A stretch of 64,000 bases of DNA from Nocardioides sp. L-11A (GCA_029961745.1 CP124680.1:1-64000), one strand, 5' to 3'; positions 46,741 through 55,463 are shown, numbered from the stretch's first letter. The notes: generated by a model not told the origin, from the letters alone. Numbers and translations: made by a program.

Positions 46741-47496
46741 ATGTACGGGAGCAGGGCACGCATCGGTCTGATCGTCCCCTCGACGAACTCTGTCGTCGAG
46801 CCCGAGCTCACCAGCCACGCACCGGACGGTGTGGTGTTCTACGCCACCCGCGTCCCGGTCGCGGAGGTCGCCACCGAGGCCGAGAAGGTCGCGAGCATCG
46901 TGGCGATGCGTGACCGGCTCCCGGCGGCCGCGGCCGAGCTGGGTTCGCTCGGCCCGGCCGCGGTGGGCTATGCCTGCACGTCCGGCAGCTTCCTCGAAGG
47001 ACGCGACGTGGATGCCGACACCTGCGCCGCGCTGTGCGCGGCGAGCGGCGTGCCGTCGTACACGACGTCGACGGCGATGGTCTCCGCGCTGCGCGCCCTC
47101 GGGGTGCGCCGTCTGGCGGTGGTCACGCCCTACATCGCGCCGGTGGCCGGGGGCGCGGTCGACTACCTCGAGCAGAACGGCATCGAGGTGGTCGGCCGGG
47201 CCGACCTCGGACTGCTGAGCAACCTGGACAAGGGGCGCCTGCCGGTGTCCGCGGCCGAGGAGCTGGTTCGCCGGGTCGACCTCTCGACCGCCGAGGCGGT
47301 CATGATCAGCTGCACGAACTGGCGCACGCTCGACCGCCTGACCGCGCTCGAGCGGGATGTCGGCGTGCCGGTCGTCTCCAGCAACCTCGCCACGCTCTGG
47401 GCAGGCATGCGACTGGCCGGCGTCGCCGAGGGCGGACCAGACGTGCGGCTGATGGGTATGCCCGGCGACGAGCTCCGCAACCGGCTCGGGTCATGA
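46741..47496 (+). CDS. Asp/Glu racemase superfamily protein, maleate isomerase-like
   Basis: A 251-aa protein. The family's two catalytic cysteines are in GYACTSGSFL and MISCTNWRT, and the N-terminus RIGLIVPSTNSVVEPEL is characteristic of maleate cis-trans isomerase and arylmalonate decarboxylase relatives. Maleate isomerase converts maleate to fumarate in nicotinate and cyclic-imide degradation. Its stop overlaps the start of the alpha/beta-hydrolase gene, echoing the NicD-NicE pairing in nicotinate pathways. The exact reaction here is inferred. Confidence 0.8.
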   Translation: MYGSRARIGLIVPSTNSVVEPELTSHAPDGVVFYATRVPVAEVATEAEKVASIVAMRDRLPAAAAELGSLGPAAVGYACTSGSFLEGRDVDADTCAALCAASGVPSYTTSTAMVSALRALGVRRLAVVTPYIAPVAGGAVDYLEQNGIEVVGRADLGLLSNLDKGRLPVSAAEELVRRVDLSTAEAVMISCTNWRTLDRLTALERDVGVPVVSSNLATLWAGMRLAGVAEGGPDVRLMGMPGDELRNRLGS

Positions 47497-48335
47497 GCGG
47501 TGCGGACGGCCCCCTCGTCGGGCACCACGTGGTGCGGGCGGGGGGCAGTACGGTGCACGTGCGGGCCGTGGCGGCGACTTGCGAGAACGCGCAGCAGCCA
47601 CCGTTGGTTCTGGTGCACCAGTCGCCGCTGTCCTCGCGGAGGTTCGAGCCGCTGCTGGCCGAGCTGGCGTCGTGGACCTCGGCGCTGGCGCCCGACACGC
47701 CCGGCTACGGGGACTCTCCCCGCCTGGCCGACGAGACCTCGGTCGAGGACCTGGCGGCGACACTGTGGGGAGCCGTCGACGAGTGCGCGCCGGGCGCCGT
47801 ACGTCTCCTCGGCCGCGCGACCGGCGCGGTCCTCGCCGCGCAGATGGCGGCGTCGCGACCGCAGCGGGTCCAGCACCTGGTGCTGCACGGCGTGCCCCTG
47901 TACACCCCGCAGGAGGCCGCGTCGCGGCTGCGCGACTTCGCGCCGCCCTACGTCCCCGACGACGACGGGTCCCACCTGGGCTGGATCTGGCGGCGGCTGC
48001 GGGCGGAGTATCCCTGGGCGCCGCCCGCCCTGGTGACGTCCTTCGTCGCCGACTACCTGGCCGCCGGCCCGGACTTCGCCACGGCGTACCGCGCGATGTG
48101 GCGCTTCGACCTCGATACGGCACTGCGCCGCATCGAGGAGGGCGGCATCCGCACCACGCTCATCGCCGGTGGCCGAGATCGCATCGGCTTCATGCACGAG
48201 CGTGCCCGGGCCCGGATCACCTGGGCCGACGAGCACGTGCTGCCCGAGGCGACCGACTTCGTCGCCGAGCAGGACCCCGCCGGCTTCGCCCGGTTGCTGG
48301 GCGAGGTGTTCGCCACACGCGGGGCGAGTCGTTGA
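47493..48335 (+). CDS. Alpha/beta-hydrolase fold protein lacking the nucleophile serine
   Basis: A 280-aa protein starting on the previous stop (ATGA). The fold is evident from LVLVHQSPLSSRRFEPL (oxyanion loop) and LAPDTPGYGDSPRL. At the nucleophile elbow, where GxSxG is expected, it reads GRATG (107-111), so residue 109 is Ala. The usual late GHF histidine is also not clear (LPEATDFVAEQDP). It may be a non-hydrolytic lyase, a decayed enzyme or a regulator. The paired isomerase suggests a role near a maleamate-type intermediate. Confidence 0.8.
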   Translation: MSGADGPLVGHHVVRAGGSTVHVRAVAATCENAQQPPLVLVHQSPLSSRRFEPLLAELASWTSALAPDTPGYGDSPRLADETSVEDLAATLWGAVDECAPGAVRLLGRATGAVLAAQMAASRPQRVQHLVLHGVPLYTPQEAASRLRDFAPPYVPDDDGSHLGWIWRRLRAEYPWAPPALVTSFVADYLAAGPDFATAYRAMWRFDLDTALRRIEEGGIRTTLIAGGRDRIGFMHERARARITWADEHVLPEATDFVAEQDPAGFARLLGEVFATRGASR

Positions 48336-48382
48336 CGGCGCCGAGCGCGCCGACGTACGCTCGTCATCCCACTAGCGGAACG

Positions 48383-48404
48383 CTGTTCGCGTCAGCGGAA
48401 CAAC
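48383..48404 (+). promoter_or_regulatory. Candidate IclR operator C
   Basis: CTGTTCGCGTCAGCGGAACA shares its arms with the sites at 34702 and 37766. AGCGGAAC also occurs 20 nt upstream (48374-48381), giving two direct copies on the same helix face. It lies 41-62 nt before the CoA-transferase start, marking a second regulated promoter in the cluster. Confidence 0.55.
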
Positions 48405-48444
48405 TGCGAGCGGCGAGTGAACTCGCCGGAGAAGGAGAGACCCG

Positions 48445-49644
48445 ATGCAGCACGGACCCCTGACCGGGATGCGCGTGATCGACGCGTCGACGATCCTGGC
48501 CGGCCCACTGTGCTGCCAGATCCTCGGCGACTTCGGCGCAGAGGTGATCAAGGTCGAGCACCCGACGGCCGGTGACAGCATGCGCGGCCACGGTGAGTCG
48601 AAGGACGGGATCGCACTGTGGTGGAAGGAGATCTCGCGCAACAAGCGCACGGTGGGACTCAGCCTGTCCGATCCCGACGGCGCTGCCGCTTTCCGGGCGC
48701 TGGCGAAGACGGCCGACGTCATCGTCGAGAACTTCCGCCCGGGCACGCTCGAGCGCTGGGGGCTCGCGCCGGAGGTGCTGCGTGAGGAGAACCCCGGTCT
48801 CGTGGTCCTGCGGATCACCGGCTTCGGCCAGACCGGGCCCTACGCCTCACGTGCCGGCTTCGGCACCCTCGCCGAGGCGATGAGCGGCTTCGCCCACCTC
48901 ACCGGGCAGCCCGATGGTCCGCCGACCCTCCCCGCGTTCGGTCTGGCCGACAGCATCTGCGGCATCGCCGGCTCCTCCGCGGTCTCGATGGCGCTGCTGG
49001 CCCGCGAGCACAACGGCGGCCGCGGTCAGGACATCGACGCCAACCTGCTGCTTCCGATCATGACTGCGGTAGGCCCCGGGGCGACGTACTTCCAGCAGAA
49101 CGGCACGATCGGCCAGCGGTACGGCAATCGGTCGACCAACAATGCGCCGCGCAACACCTACCGGACCGCCGACGGCTCCTGGGTCGCGATCTCCACCAGC
49201 GCCCAGCGGATCGCCGAGCGCGTCCTGGAGCTCGTGGGCCATCCTGAGCTCATCTCCGAGCCGTGGTTCGCCTCCGGCCACACCCGCGCCCAGCACGCCG
49301 ACCTGCTCGACGGGTACGTCGGCGAGTGGATCGCGAAGCGCACCCGGGACGAGGTGGTCGCGGAGTTCACCGCCGCGGGCGCCGCCGTCGCGCCCGTGTA
49401 CGACGCTCGCGACCTCGCCGAGGACGAGCACGTGCGTTGCACCGGCATGCTCCACACGGTGCCCGACGAGGACCTGGGCGACGTGCTCATGCATGACGTG
49501 ATGTGGCGAATGTCGGGGACACCGGGAGCGATCCGGTTCACCGGCCGTCCGCTCGGAGCCGACACCGACGCCATCCTCGTCGGCGAGCTGGGGCTGGGCG
49601 CCGACCATGTCGCCGACCTGCGCCGACGCAGCGTCGTCAGCTGA
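48445..49644 (+). CDS. Class III CoA-transferase (CaiB/FRC family)
   Basis: A 399-aa enzyme that moves CoA from a donor thioester to a carboxylic acid. The catalytic aspartate falls at Asp169 in GLADSICG, the same number as in formyl-CoA transferase. Other family segments are GDFGAEVIKVEHP, NKRTVGLSL, IVENFRPGTLERWGL and ITGFGQTGPYA. The start ATG follows GAAGGAGAG. It begins the second half of the catabolic run and would activate an acid for the CitE-like lyase at the end. Confidence 0.93.
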   Translation: MQHGPLTGMRVIDASTILAGPLCCQILGDFGAEVIKVEHPTAGDSMRGHGESKDGIALWWKEISRNKRTVGLSLSDPDGAAAFRALAKTADVIVENFRPGTLERWGLAPEVLREENPGLVVLRITGFGQTGPYASRAGFGTLAEAMSGFAHLTGQPDGPPTLPAFGLADSICGIAGSSAVSMALLAREHNGGRGQDIDANLLLPIMTAVGPGATYFQQNGTIGQRYGNRSTNNAPRNTYRTADGSWVAISTSAQRIAERVLELVGHPELISEPWFASGHTRAQHADLLDGYVGEWIAKRTRDEVVAEFTAAGAAVAPVYDARDLAEDEHVRCTGMLHTVPDEDLGDVLMHDVMWRMSGTPGAIRFTGRPLGADTDAILVGELGLGADHVADLRRRSVVS

Positions 49645-49712
49645 CCGCCACCGACACCCCGCCGCCGCACCCCCCGCGACCCATTCCACGAGAAGACGAA
49701 GGACAACACCAC

Positions 49713-50555
49713 GTGACGACCGCGAGTCCATCCCGCGCCCCCGCGCCGCTGCTGGCGGCCCTGAGCGACGGGGTCGAGGTCTTCGACCTCGGCCGGCAGT
49801 ACTCGGTCGGCATGCCGCAGTCGCCGAACCACCCGGCGTACTGGCACGCCCTGCCCCGCCGCCACGGTGACATGGTGCGCAGCGACGGCGGGTCGGCCGC
49901 CAACGACATGATCAGCATGGGCACCCACGTCGGCACCCACATCGACGCCCTCGCCCACGTGTCCCACGAGGGCAGGCTCTACGGCGACCTCCGGGTGGAC
50001 GACGCCCTCATGGGCGGCCGCTACGCCGAGCTCGGCGCGCACACGATCGCCCCGATGGTCTGCCGGGGCGTCCTGCTCGACGTTCCCGCCGCCCTCGGCA
50101 TCCCGCAGGGATGCGAGGCCGGCTACGAGATCACCCGGGCCGACCTCGAGGCCACCGTGGAGAAGCAGGGCACCCGCCCCGCGGAGGGGGACGTCGTCCT
50201 CATCCGCAGCGGCTGGGGCCGGCTGTTCGCCGAGGGCGCCCCGTACGTCGGCGGTGAGTCGGGTGTCCCCGGCGTCGGGGAGGACGGGGCGCGCTGGATC
50301 GCCGAGCACGACGTCCGCGCGGCCGGCGCCGACACCATCGCCTTCGAACGGCTCGCGCCAGGTGCCGGCCATGCCGTGCTGCCCGCGCATCGCGTCCTCC
50401 TGGTCGAGAACGGCGTCTACATCGTCGAGGCGATGGACCTCGAGGCTCTGGCCGCGGCCGGCCACCACGAGTTCCTCTTCGTGCTCTCCCCGCTGGCGCT
50501 GTACGGCGCCACCGGCTCCCCCGTGCGCCCGCTGGCGGTGGTCTCCCGTGGGTGA
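49713..50555 (+). CDS. Cyclase-family metal hydrolase (kynurenine formamidase-like)
   Basis: A 280-aa protein from GTG 49713. The family metal motif HVGTHIDALAH is complete, with a preceding FDLGRQYSVGMPQSPNHP and later GDVVLIRSGWGRLF and HRVLLVENGVYIVE. Members hydrolyse amides or ring C-N/C-C bonds, such as N-formylkynurenine or isatin. In this cluster it is a candidate for opening a cyclic amide or for deformylation. It overlaps the PrpD gene by 8 nt. Confidence 0.88.
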   Translation: MTTASPSRAPAPLLAALSDGVEVFDLGRQYSVGMPQSPNHPAYWHALPRRHGDMVRSDGGSAANDMISMGTHVGTHIDALAHVSHEGRLYGDLRVDDALMGGRYAELGAHTIAPMVCRGVLLDVPAALGIPQGCEAGYEITRADLEATVEKQGTRPAEGDVVLIRSGWGRLFAEGAPYVGGESGVPGVGEDGARWIAEHDVRAAGADTIAFERLAPGAGHAVLPAHRVLLVENGVYIVEAMDLEALAAAGHHEFLFVLSPLALYGATGSPVRPLAVVSRG

Positions 50556-51999
50556 GCTGAGCACGCAGAGCGCCGCCGAGCGGACCCTCGCACAGCGGGT
50601 GGGCCGCTTCGCCGCGACCGCCGCCCGCGACGGCGTGCCCGAGGACGTCGCCCGCAGCGTCGTGCAGCGTGTCGTCGACGTGCTCGGCCTGTGCGTCGCC
50701 GCGCGATCGCTGCCCACCAGCGAGGCCGCGATCAGCCACGCCGTCGACGCCGGCGGCGCCGAGCGCGCCACCGCCGTCGGGGTCGGCCGCCGGCTCCCCG
50801 CCCCGGCGGCCGCCTTCGTCAACGGCGTCCTGGCCCACTCGCTCGACTACGACGACACCCACCTGCCGTCCGTCCTCCATCCCAGCGCCAACGTGGTCCC
50901 GGCCGCGCTGGCCGCTGCCGAGGACGCAGGAGCCTCGGGCGAGGAGGTCGTCCGGGCAGTGGCGGTCGGACTGGAGGTCGCCGTACGCCTCGGCATGGCC
51001 GGATACGACGAGAAGCTCGGCAACTCCGTCTTCTTCGAGCACGGCCAGCACGCGACGTCGATCTGCGGTGCGATGGGCGCTGCCGTCGCGTCGGCCCTGG
51101 TGCTCGGTCTGGACGAGGAGGGCGTCGTGCACGCCCTCGGACTGGCGGCGTCCCGCGCCTCCGGCATCCTCGAGGCCAACCGCACCGGTGGCACCGTCAA
51201 GCGGCTGCACTGTGGCTGGGCGGCGGAGTCGGGCGTGAGCGCTGCGCAGCTGGTGCGCCGCGGATTCACCGGGCCGCCGTCGGTGCTCGAGGGCCGCTTC
51301 GGCTTCTTCGAGTCTTGGCTGCACGGCTCGCGGATCGACTACGACGCCGTCAGCGCCGATCTCGGCACGAGCTGGTCGGTGCCGGGCATCTTCTTCAAGC
51401 CGTACCCGGCCAACCACTTCACCCACGCCGCGGTGGATGCCGGCATCGAGCTGCGCGAGCGCGGCGTGCGGCCCGCGGACGTCGTCCGGTTGCAGCTGGG
51501 CGTTCCCGGTGCGGCCCTGCGCACGATCGGCCAGCCGATCGAGGTCAAGCGCGCCCCCGAGACGGGCTACCAGGCCCAGTTCAGCGGACCGTACGCCCTC
51601 GTGGCGGGCCTGCTCGGCGGGGGTGGACTCGGGGTCGCGCTCGACGACTACACCGATGAGCTCGCGACAGACCCGCGGCGTCGGACGCTGATGGCGAAGG
51701 TCGACGTCGTGACCGATCCCGACTGTGACGACATCTTCCCCCACCAGTTCCCGGCCAAGGTGGTCGCCGAGCTCACGGGAGGACGCACCGAGGAGGTGGC
51801 GATCCTCGCCAACCGCGGCGGCCCGCAACGCCCGCTCAGCGACGAGGAACTGGCGGTGAAGTTCCGCGAGAACGCGTCCGGTGAGCTCGCCGCCCCGGTG
51901 GTCGCCGAGATCGAGGCGCGCCTGCGCGAGCTGCGCTCGCTGTCCTCGGTGAACGACCTCATGAGCCTGTTCGTCCCCACCCCGGCAGCCCGCGCCTGA
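50548..51999 (+). CDS. MmgE/PrpD family protein
   Basis: A 483-aa protein from GTG 50548. Family features are HSLDYDDTH, LHPSANVVPAALA, EHGQHATSICGAMGAAVASA, GGTVKRLHCGWAAESGV and FFKPYPANHFTH. Members include 2-methylcitrate dehydratase and cis-aconitate decarboxylase, which act on tricarboxylates. A dehydratase, isomerase or decarboxylase step on a branched di- or tricarboxylate is likely. No prpB or prpC is present, so it is not a methylcitrate operon. Confidence 0.9.
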   Translation: MGELSTQSAAERTLAQRVGRFAATAARDGVPEDVARSVVQRVVDVLGLCVAARSLPTSEAAISHAVDAGGAERATAVGVGRRLPAPAAAFVNGVLAHSLDYDDTHLPSVLHPSANVVPAALAAAEDAGASGEEVVRAVAVGLEVAVRLGMAGYDEKLGNSVFFEHGQHATSICGAMGAAVASALVLGLDEEGVVHALGLAASRASGILEANRTGGTVKRLHCGWAAESGVSAAQLVRRGFTGPPSVLEGRFGFFESWLHGSRIDYDAVSADLGTSWSVPGIFFKPYPANHFTHAAVDAGIELRERGVRPADVVRLQLGVPGAALRTIGQPIEVKRAPETGYQAQFSGPYALVAGLLGGGGLGVALDDYTDELATDPRRRTLMAKVDVVTDPDCDDIFPHQFPAKVVAELTGGRTEEVAILANRGGPQRPLSDEELAVKFRENASGELAAPVVAEIEARLRELRSLSSVNDLMSLFVPTPAARA

Positions 52000-52042
52000 G
52001 CGCGACGGCACCGAACACCCACGATAGGAAGGCGATCACCCG

Positions 52043-53503
52043 ATGGATCTGCTGATCAAGAACGTCCGCGCCGTCACCCCCGACCGAGCCGAGCCCCTCG
52101 TCGCCGACATCGCCGTCACCGGTGGCCGGATCGTCGAGATCGGCCCGGACCTCACGCCGGGCGACGACACCCGCGTGGTCGACGGCGGCGGCCGTCTGGC
52201 CTTCCCCGGCGTGGTCGACGCCCACCAGCACTGGGGCATCTACAACCCCCTGGCCACGGACGCCGCGATCGAGAGCCGTGCCTGCGCCCAGGGCGGTGTC
52301 ACGACCGGCATCACGTACATGCGGACCGGGCAGTACTACCTCAACAAGGGCGGCGAGTACGCCGACTTCTTCCCCGAGGTCCTCTCGACCACGGAGGGCA
52401 AGGCGTACGTCGACTACGCCTTCCACCTCGCGCCGATGATGAGCCGGCACATCGAGGAGATCCCCGACCTCGTCGGCGAGCACGGCGTGACGTCGTTCAA
52501 GGTCTTCATGTTCTACGGCAGCCACGGACTGCACGGCCGGTCGGCGGACCAGAACTCCTTCCTCATGATCCCCGAGGGTGAGCGCTACGACTATGCGCAC
52601 TTCGAGTTCGTCATGCGCGGCGTTCAGAAGGCGCGCGAGCAGTTCCCCGACATCGCCGACGAGATCTCGCTGTCCCTGCACTGCGAGACGGCCGAGATCA
52701 TGGCGGCGTACACCAAGCTGGTCGAGGACGCCGGCGAGCTGACGGGGCTGGAGGCCTATCACGCCAGCCGCCCGCCGCACTCGGAGGGGCTCGCCATCAG
52801 CATCGCGTCGTACCTCGCGCACGAGACCGGCCTGCCGACGATCAACCTGCTGCACCTGACCTCCCGGAAGGCCGTCGACGCTGCCCTGCGGATGGCTCAG
52901 GCGTTCCCGCACATCAACTTCCGCCGCGAGGTCACCGTCGGACATCTGCTCGCCGACATCCACACCGCCAGCGGGCTGGGCGCGAAGGTCAACCCGCCGA
53001 TCCGTCCGCGCGAGGACGTCGAGGCGCTCTGGGAGTACCTCATCGACGGCAAGATCGACTGGGTCGTCTCGGACCACGCCTGCTGCAAGGACGAGATGAA
53101 GTTCGGCGACGATCGCGACGACGTGTTCGTCGCCAAGTCGGGCTTCGGCGGCGCGGAGTATCTGCTGGCCGGCATGGTCACCGAGGGCACCAAGCGGGGT
53201 GTCCCGCTCGGCCGCATCGCCGAGCTGATCTCGAAGAACCCCGCCGAGCGCTTCGGTCTGCGCACCAAGGGTGCCCTCGCTGTCGGGTACGACGCGGACA
53301 TCGCGCTGGTCGACGACAACCGCCCGTGGACGGTGCGGGCCGAGAGCTCCGAGTCGGCGCAGGAGTACACCCCGTTCGAGGGCTTCGACATGACCGCGAA
53401 GGTCACCGACACCTTCCTGCGCGGCCAGCAGGTGTTCGGCGACGATGCCGTCCTCGGCGAGCCGACCGGCCAGTATCTCGCGCGTCCCGTCGTCCGGGGC
53501 TGA
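52043..53503 (+). CDS. Cyclic amidohydrolase (dihydropyrimidinase/hydantoinase family)
   Basis: A 486-aa metal-dependent hydrolase. The ligands match hydantoinase and dihydropyrimidinase: His61 and His63 in DAHQHWG, carbamylated-Lys candidate Lys153 in TSFKVFMFYG, His in LSLHCET, His in NLLHLTSRKA, and Asp in VVSDHACC. It hydrolyses cyclic amides, imides or ureides. It is the best candidate for ring opening in this pathway. The ribosome site ATAGGAAGG precedes the ATG. Confidence 0.9.
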   Translation: MDLLIKNVRAVTPDRAEPLVADIAVTGGRIVEIGPDLTPGDDTRVVDGGGRLAFPGVVDAHQHWGIYNPLATDAAIESRACAQGGVTTGITYMRTGQYYLNKGGEYADFFPEVLSTTEGKAYVDYAFHLAPMMSRHIEEIPDLVGEHGVTSFKVFMFYGSHGLHGRSADQNSFLMIPEGERYDYAHFEFVMRGVQKAREQFPDIADEISLSLHCETAEIMAAYTKLVEDAGELTGLEAYHASRPPHSEGLAISIASYLAHETGLPTINLLHLTSRKAVDAALRMAQAFPHINFRREVTVGHLLADIHTASGLGAKVNPPIRPREDVEALWEYLIDGKIDWVVSDHACCKDEMKFGDDRDDVFVAKSGFGGAEYLLAGMVTEGTKRGVPLGRIAELISKNPAERFGLRTKGALAVGYDADIALVDDNRPWTVRAESSESAQEYTPFEGFDMTAKVTDTFLRGQQVFGDDAVLGEPTGQYLARPVVRG

Positions 53504-53508
53504 CCCTG

Positions 53509-54369
53509 ATGCTCACCCCGCTGGCGCCGGCCCGCAGCTACCTCTACGTGCCTGGCGACCGCCCCGATCGCTTCGCCAAGGCAGCGTCCAGCGGTGCTGA
53601 TGCCGTTGTCCTCGACCTCGAGGACGGAGTCGGCCCGGCGGGGAAGGACGCGGCCCACGAGGCGGTGGCGGCGCACCCCAGGACCTCGGGTCCGCAGTGG
53701 TGGGTCCGTCTCGACCCGGCCCGCCTCGAGGACGGTGCTCGAGCGGCGGTCCAGGAGGGCACGGCCGGGGTCTTCGTGCCCTCCGCCGAGCCGGAGCTGC
53801 TGGCACGCGTCGACCAGCTCCTCACGAGGGTCGAGGCCGAGCGCGGGGTGCGGGCGCTTGCCGTCATCGGGTTGGTGGAGACGGCCCGAGGCGTCGCCGA
53901 GGTCCGTTCGCTCGCCGCCGCGCCCCGTGTGCACCGGCTCGGGATCGGCGAGGCCGACCTCGCTGCCGAGCTGGGCATGCGACCCGACCCGGAGCGGCAC
54001 GAGCTGTGGGCCATCCGCAGCGACGTCGTCGTCGCGAGCGCGTTGGCGCGCATCGCCGCGCCGGTCGGTCCGGTCCAGGTCGACCTCTCCGGCCTCGAAG
54101 CCCTCGCGTCCTCGACCGCCCTGCTGGTGCGCCAGGGCTTCGCCGCGCGCACCCTCATCCATCCCAGCCAGGTGTCGATCGTGCACCGGGCCTTGGCGCC
54201 GACCGAGCCCGAGCTCATCGACGCCCGCGCCGTGGTGGCGGCGTTCGAGAACGCGCAGGGTGCTGGCACAGGGGTGGCAGTGGATGCCGGCGGGCGGCTG
54301 GTCGACCTGGCGGTCGTACGGTCGGCGCGGGCGGTCCTCGCCCGTGCCGCACTCGACCGCCAAGTTTGA
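53509..54369 (+). CDS. HpcH/HpaI aldolase/citrate lyase (CitE-like) family protein
   Basis: A 286-aa TIM-barrel lyase. The start is ATG 53509, 5 nt after the previous stop. CitE features are ARSYLYVPGDRPDRFAKA, ADAVVLDLEDGV (Glu/Asp metal site), WWVRLDP and LIHPSQV. Members cleave citramalyl-CoA, malyl-CoA or related thioesters. With the CoA-transferase and PrpD-type enzyme it would finish the pathway to acetyl-CoA plus a keto acid. It is the last gene of the cluster; a GC-rich, hairpin-prone gap follows. Confidence 0.88.
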   Translation: MLTPLAPARSYLYVPGDRPDRFAKAASSGADAVVLDLEDGVGPAGKDAAHEAVAAHPRTSGPQWWVRLDPARLEDGARAAVQEGTAGVFVPSAEPELLARVDQLLTRVEAERGVRALAVIGLVETARGVAEVRSLAAAPRVHRLGIGEADLAAELGMRPDPERHELWAIRSDVVVASALARIAAPVGPVQVDLSGLEALASSTALLVRQGFAARTLIHPSQVSIVHRALAPTEPELIDARAVVAAFENAQGAGTGVAVDAGGRLVDLAVVRSARAVLARAALDRQV

Positions 54370-54439
54370 TCGGCCGCCGCCGAGGTGGACGGGGGCCCCG
54401 CCCCCCTGTGCTCGCCCGGAGCGGACGAGCCCGGGCCGG

Positions 54440-54781
54440 CTAGTGCTGCGGCTCCTCCGGGAGCGGGTCGGTCAGCGGGTCGGGCGTGGAGTCGGGCGTC
54501 GGCGGCGGGGGGACCTGGTCCGGCGCCGGATCCGCCAGGTCCGCGGGCTCGTCGATCGGCTCGGGTGCGTTGTCGACGAGCAGCTCGTCCGGCGCCGGCG
54601 CCGGGGGCGCGGGGGGTGCGGGCGGCTCCGGCGACTCCGGAGGCAGGGGCGGCGTGGGCGGGTTGGGCGCGGACTGCCACAGCGACGCCTCGTCGGCGCC
54701 GCCGGCCTGCAGCCGCTTCGCCACCGCCGACACGAGCGCACCCAGCGCCCCGAGGACCACCAGCTTCTTCAGCTTTCCCAT
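54440..54781 (-). CDS. Proline-rich protein with DLW39-like N-terminus
   Basis: The start ATG at 54781 gives 113 aa; a longer frame to 55048 is unlikely. The first 38 residues (MGKLKKLVVLGALGALVSAV..., then KRLQAGGADEASLWQSA) resemble the DLW-39 protein at 13019 in helix position, KK/KR-LQ and LW motif. The remaining 75 residues are a Pro/Glu/Asp-rich tail (PPTPPLPPESPEPPAPP) likely spanning the cell wall or disordered. Function unknown. It is divergent from the cyclophilin gene and converges on the CitE gene. Confidence 0.7.
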   Translation of the reverse strand: MGKLKKLVVLGALGALVSAVAKRLQAGGADEASLWQSAPNPPTPPLPPESPEPPAPPAPPAPAPDELLVDNAPEPIDEPADLADPAPDQVPPPPTPDSTPDPLTDPLPEEPQH

Positions 54782-54941
54782 CCCGAGCCTCCTCCGCCGT
54801 ACGGCGATCCGTCGGCCCGGTCGGACCGACAGGTCCATCCCACCACGTCGTCCCCGGCAGGTACACCCGTCGTACCTGTGGTGCCTCAGTAGGATCGAGT
54901 TCGTTCCGCACCACATCCCCACCAGCTGGAGAGGCACTTCC

Positions 54942-55451
54942 ATGGCAGAGCCGCAGGCCGTCCTGAAGACCAACAAGGGCGACATCACGCTCAACCTGTT
55001 CCCGAACCACGCGCCGGAGACGGTCGCCAACTTCACCGGCCTCGCCACGGGCGAGAAGGCCTACGACGCCGGCAACGGTGCGACCGGCAAGTTCTACGAC
55101 GGTCTCACCTTCCACCGGGTCATCCCCGGCTTCATGATCCAGGGCGGCTGCCCGCTCGGCACCGGCACCGGCGGACCGGGCTACACCTTCAAGGACGAGC
55201 CGCACCCCGAGCTGGTCTTCGACAAGCCCTACCTGCTCGCCATGGCCAACGCCGGCCCGGGCACCAACGGCTCGCAGTTCTTCATCACCGTCGGCGCGAC
55301 CACCTGGCTGAACTTCAAGCACACCATCTTCGGCGAGGTCGCCGACCAGGCCGGCCGCGACGTCGTCGACGCCATCGCCGCCGTCCAGACCGGCCCGATG
55401 GACCGCCCGGTGGAGCCGGTCGTCATCGAGTCCGTCGAGATCGTCGGCTGA
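54942..55451 (+). CDS. Peptidyl-prolyl cis-trans isomerase, cyclophilin type
   Basis: A 170-codon frame encoding a 169-aa single-domain cyclophilin that speeds proline isomerisation during folding. Active-site segments are complete: FYDGLTFHRVIPGFMIQGG, LLAMANAGPGTNGSQFFIT and KHTIFGEV. There is no signal peptide, so it is cytosolic. The start ATG follows GGAGAGG. In many actinobacteria this gene follows tRNA-Ala directly; here 41 kb intervene. The rhomboid gene is 12 nt downstream. Confidence 0.95.
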   Translation: MAEPQAVLKTNKGDITLNLFPNHAPETVANFTGLATGEKAYDAGNGATGKFYDGLTFHRVIPGFMIQGGCPLGTGTGGPGYTFKDEPHPELVFDKPYLLAMANAGPGTNGSQFFITVGATTWLNFKHTIFGEVADQAGRDVVDAIAAVQTGPMDRPVEPVVIESVEIVG

Positions 55452-55463
55452 CCTCTCGCGTCC

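Noticed and set aside
50548..51999. prpD of a methylcitrate cycle
   Set aside because: No prpB or prpC neighbours; the context is a different catabolic cluster, so only the family name was used.
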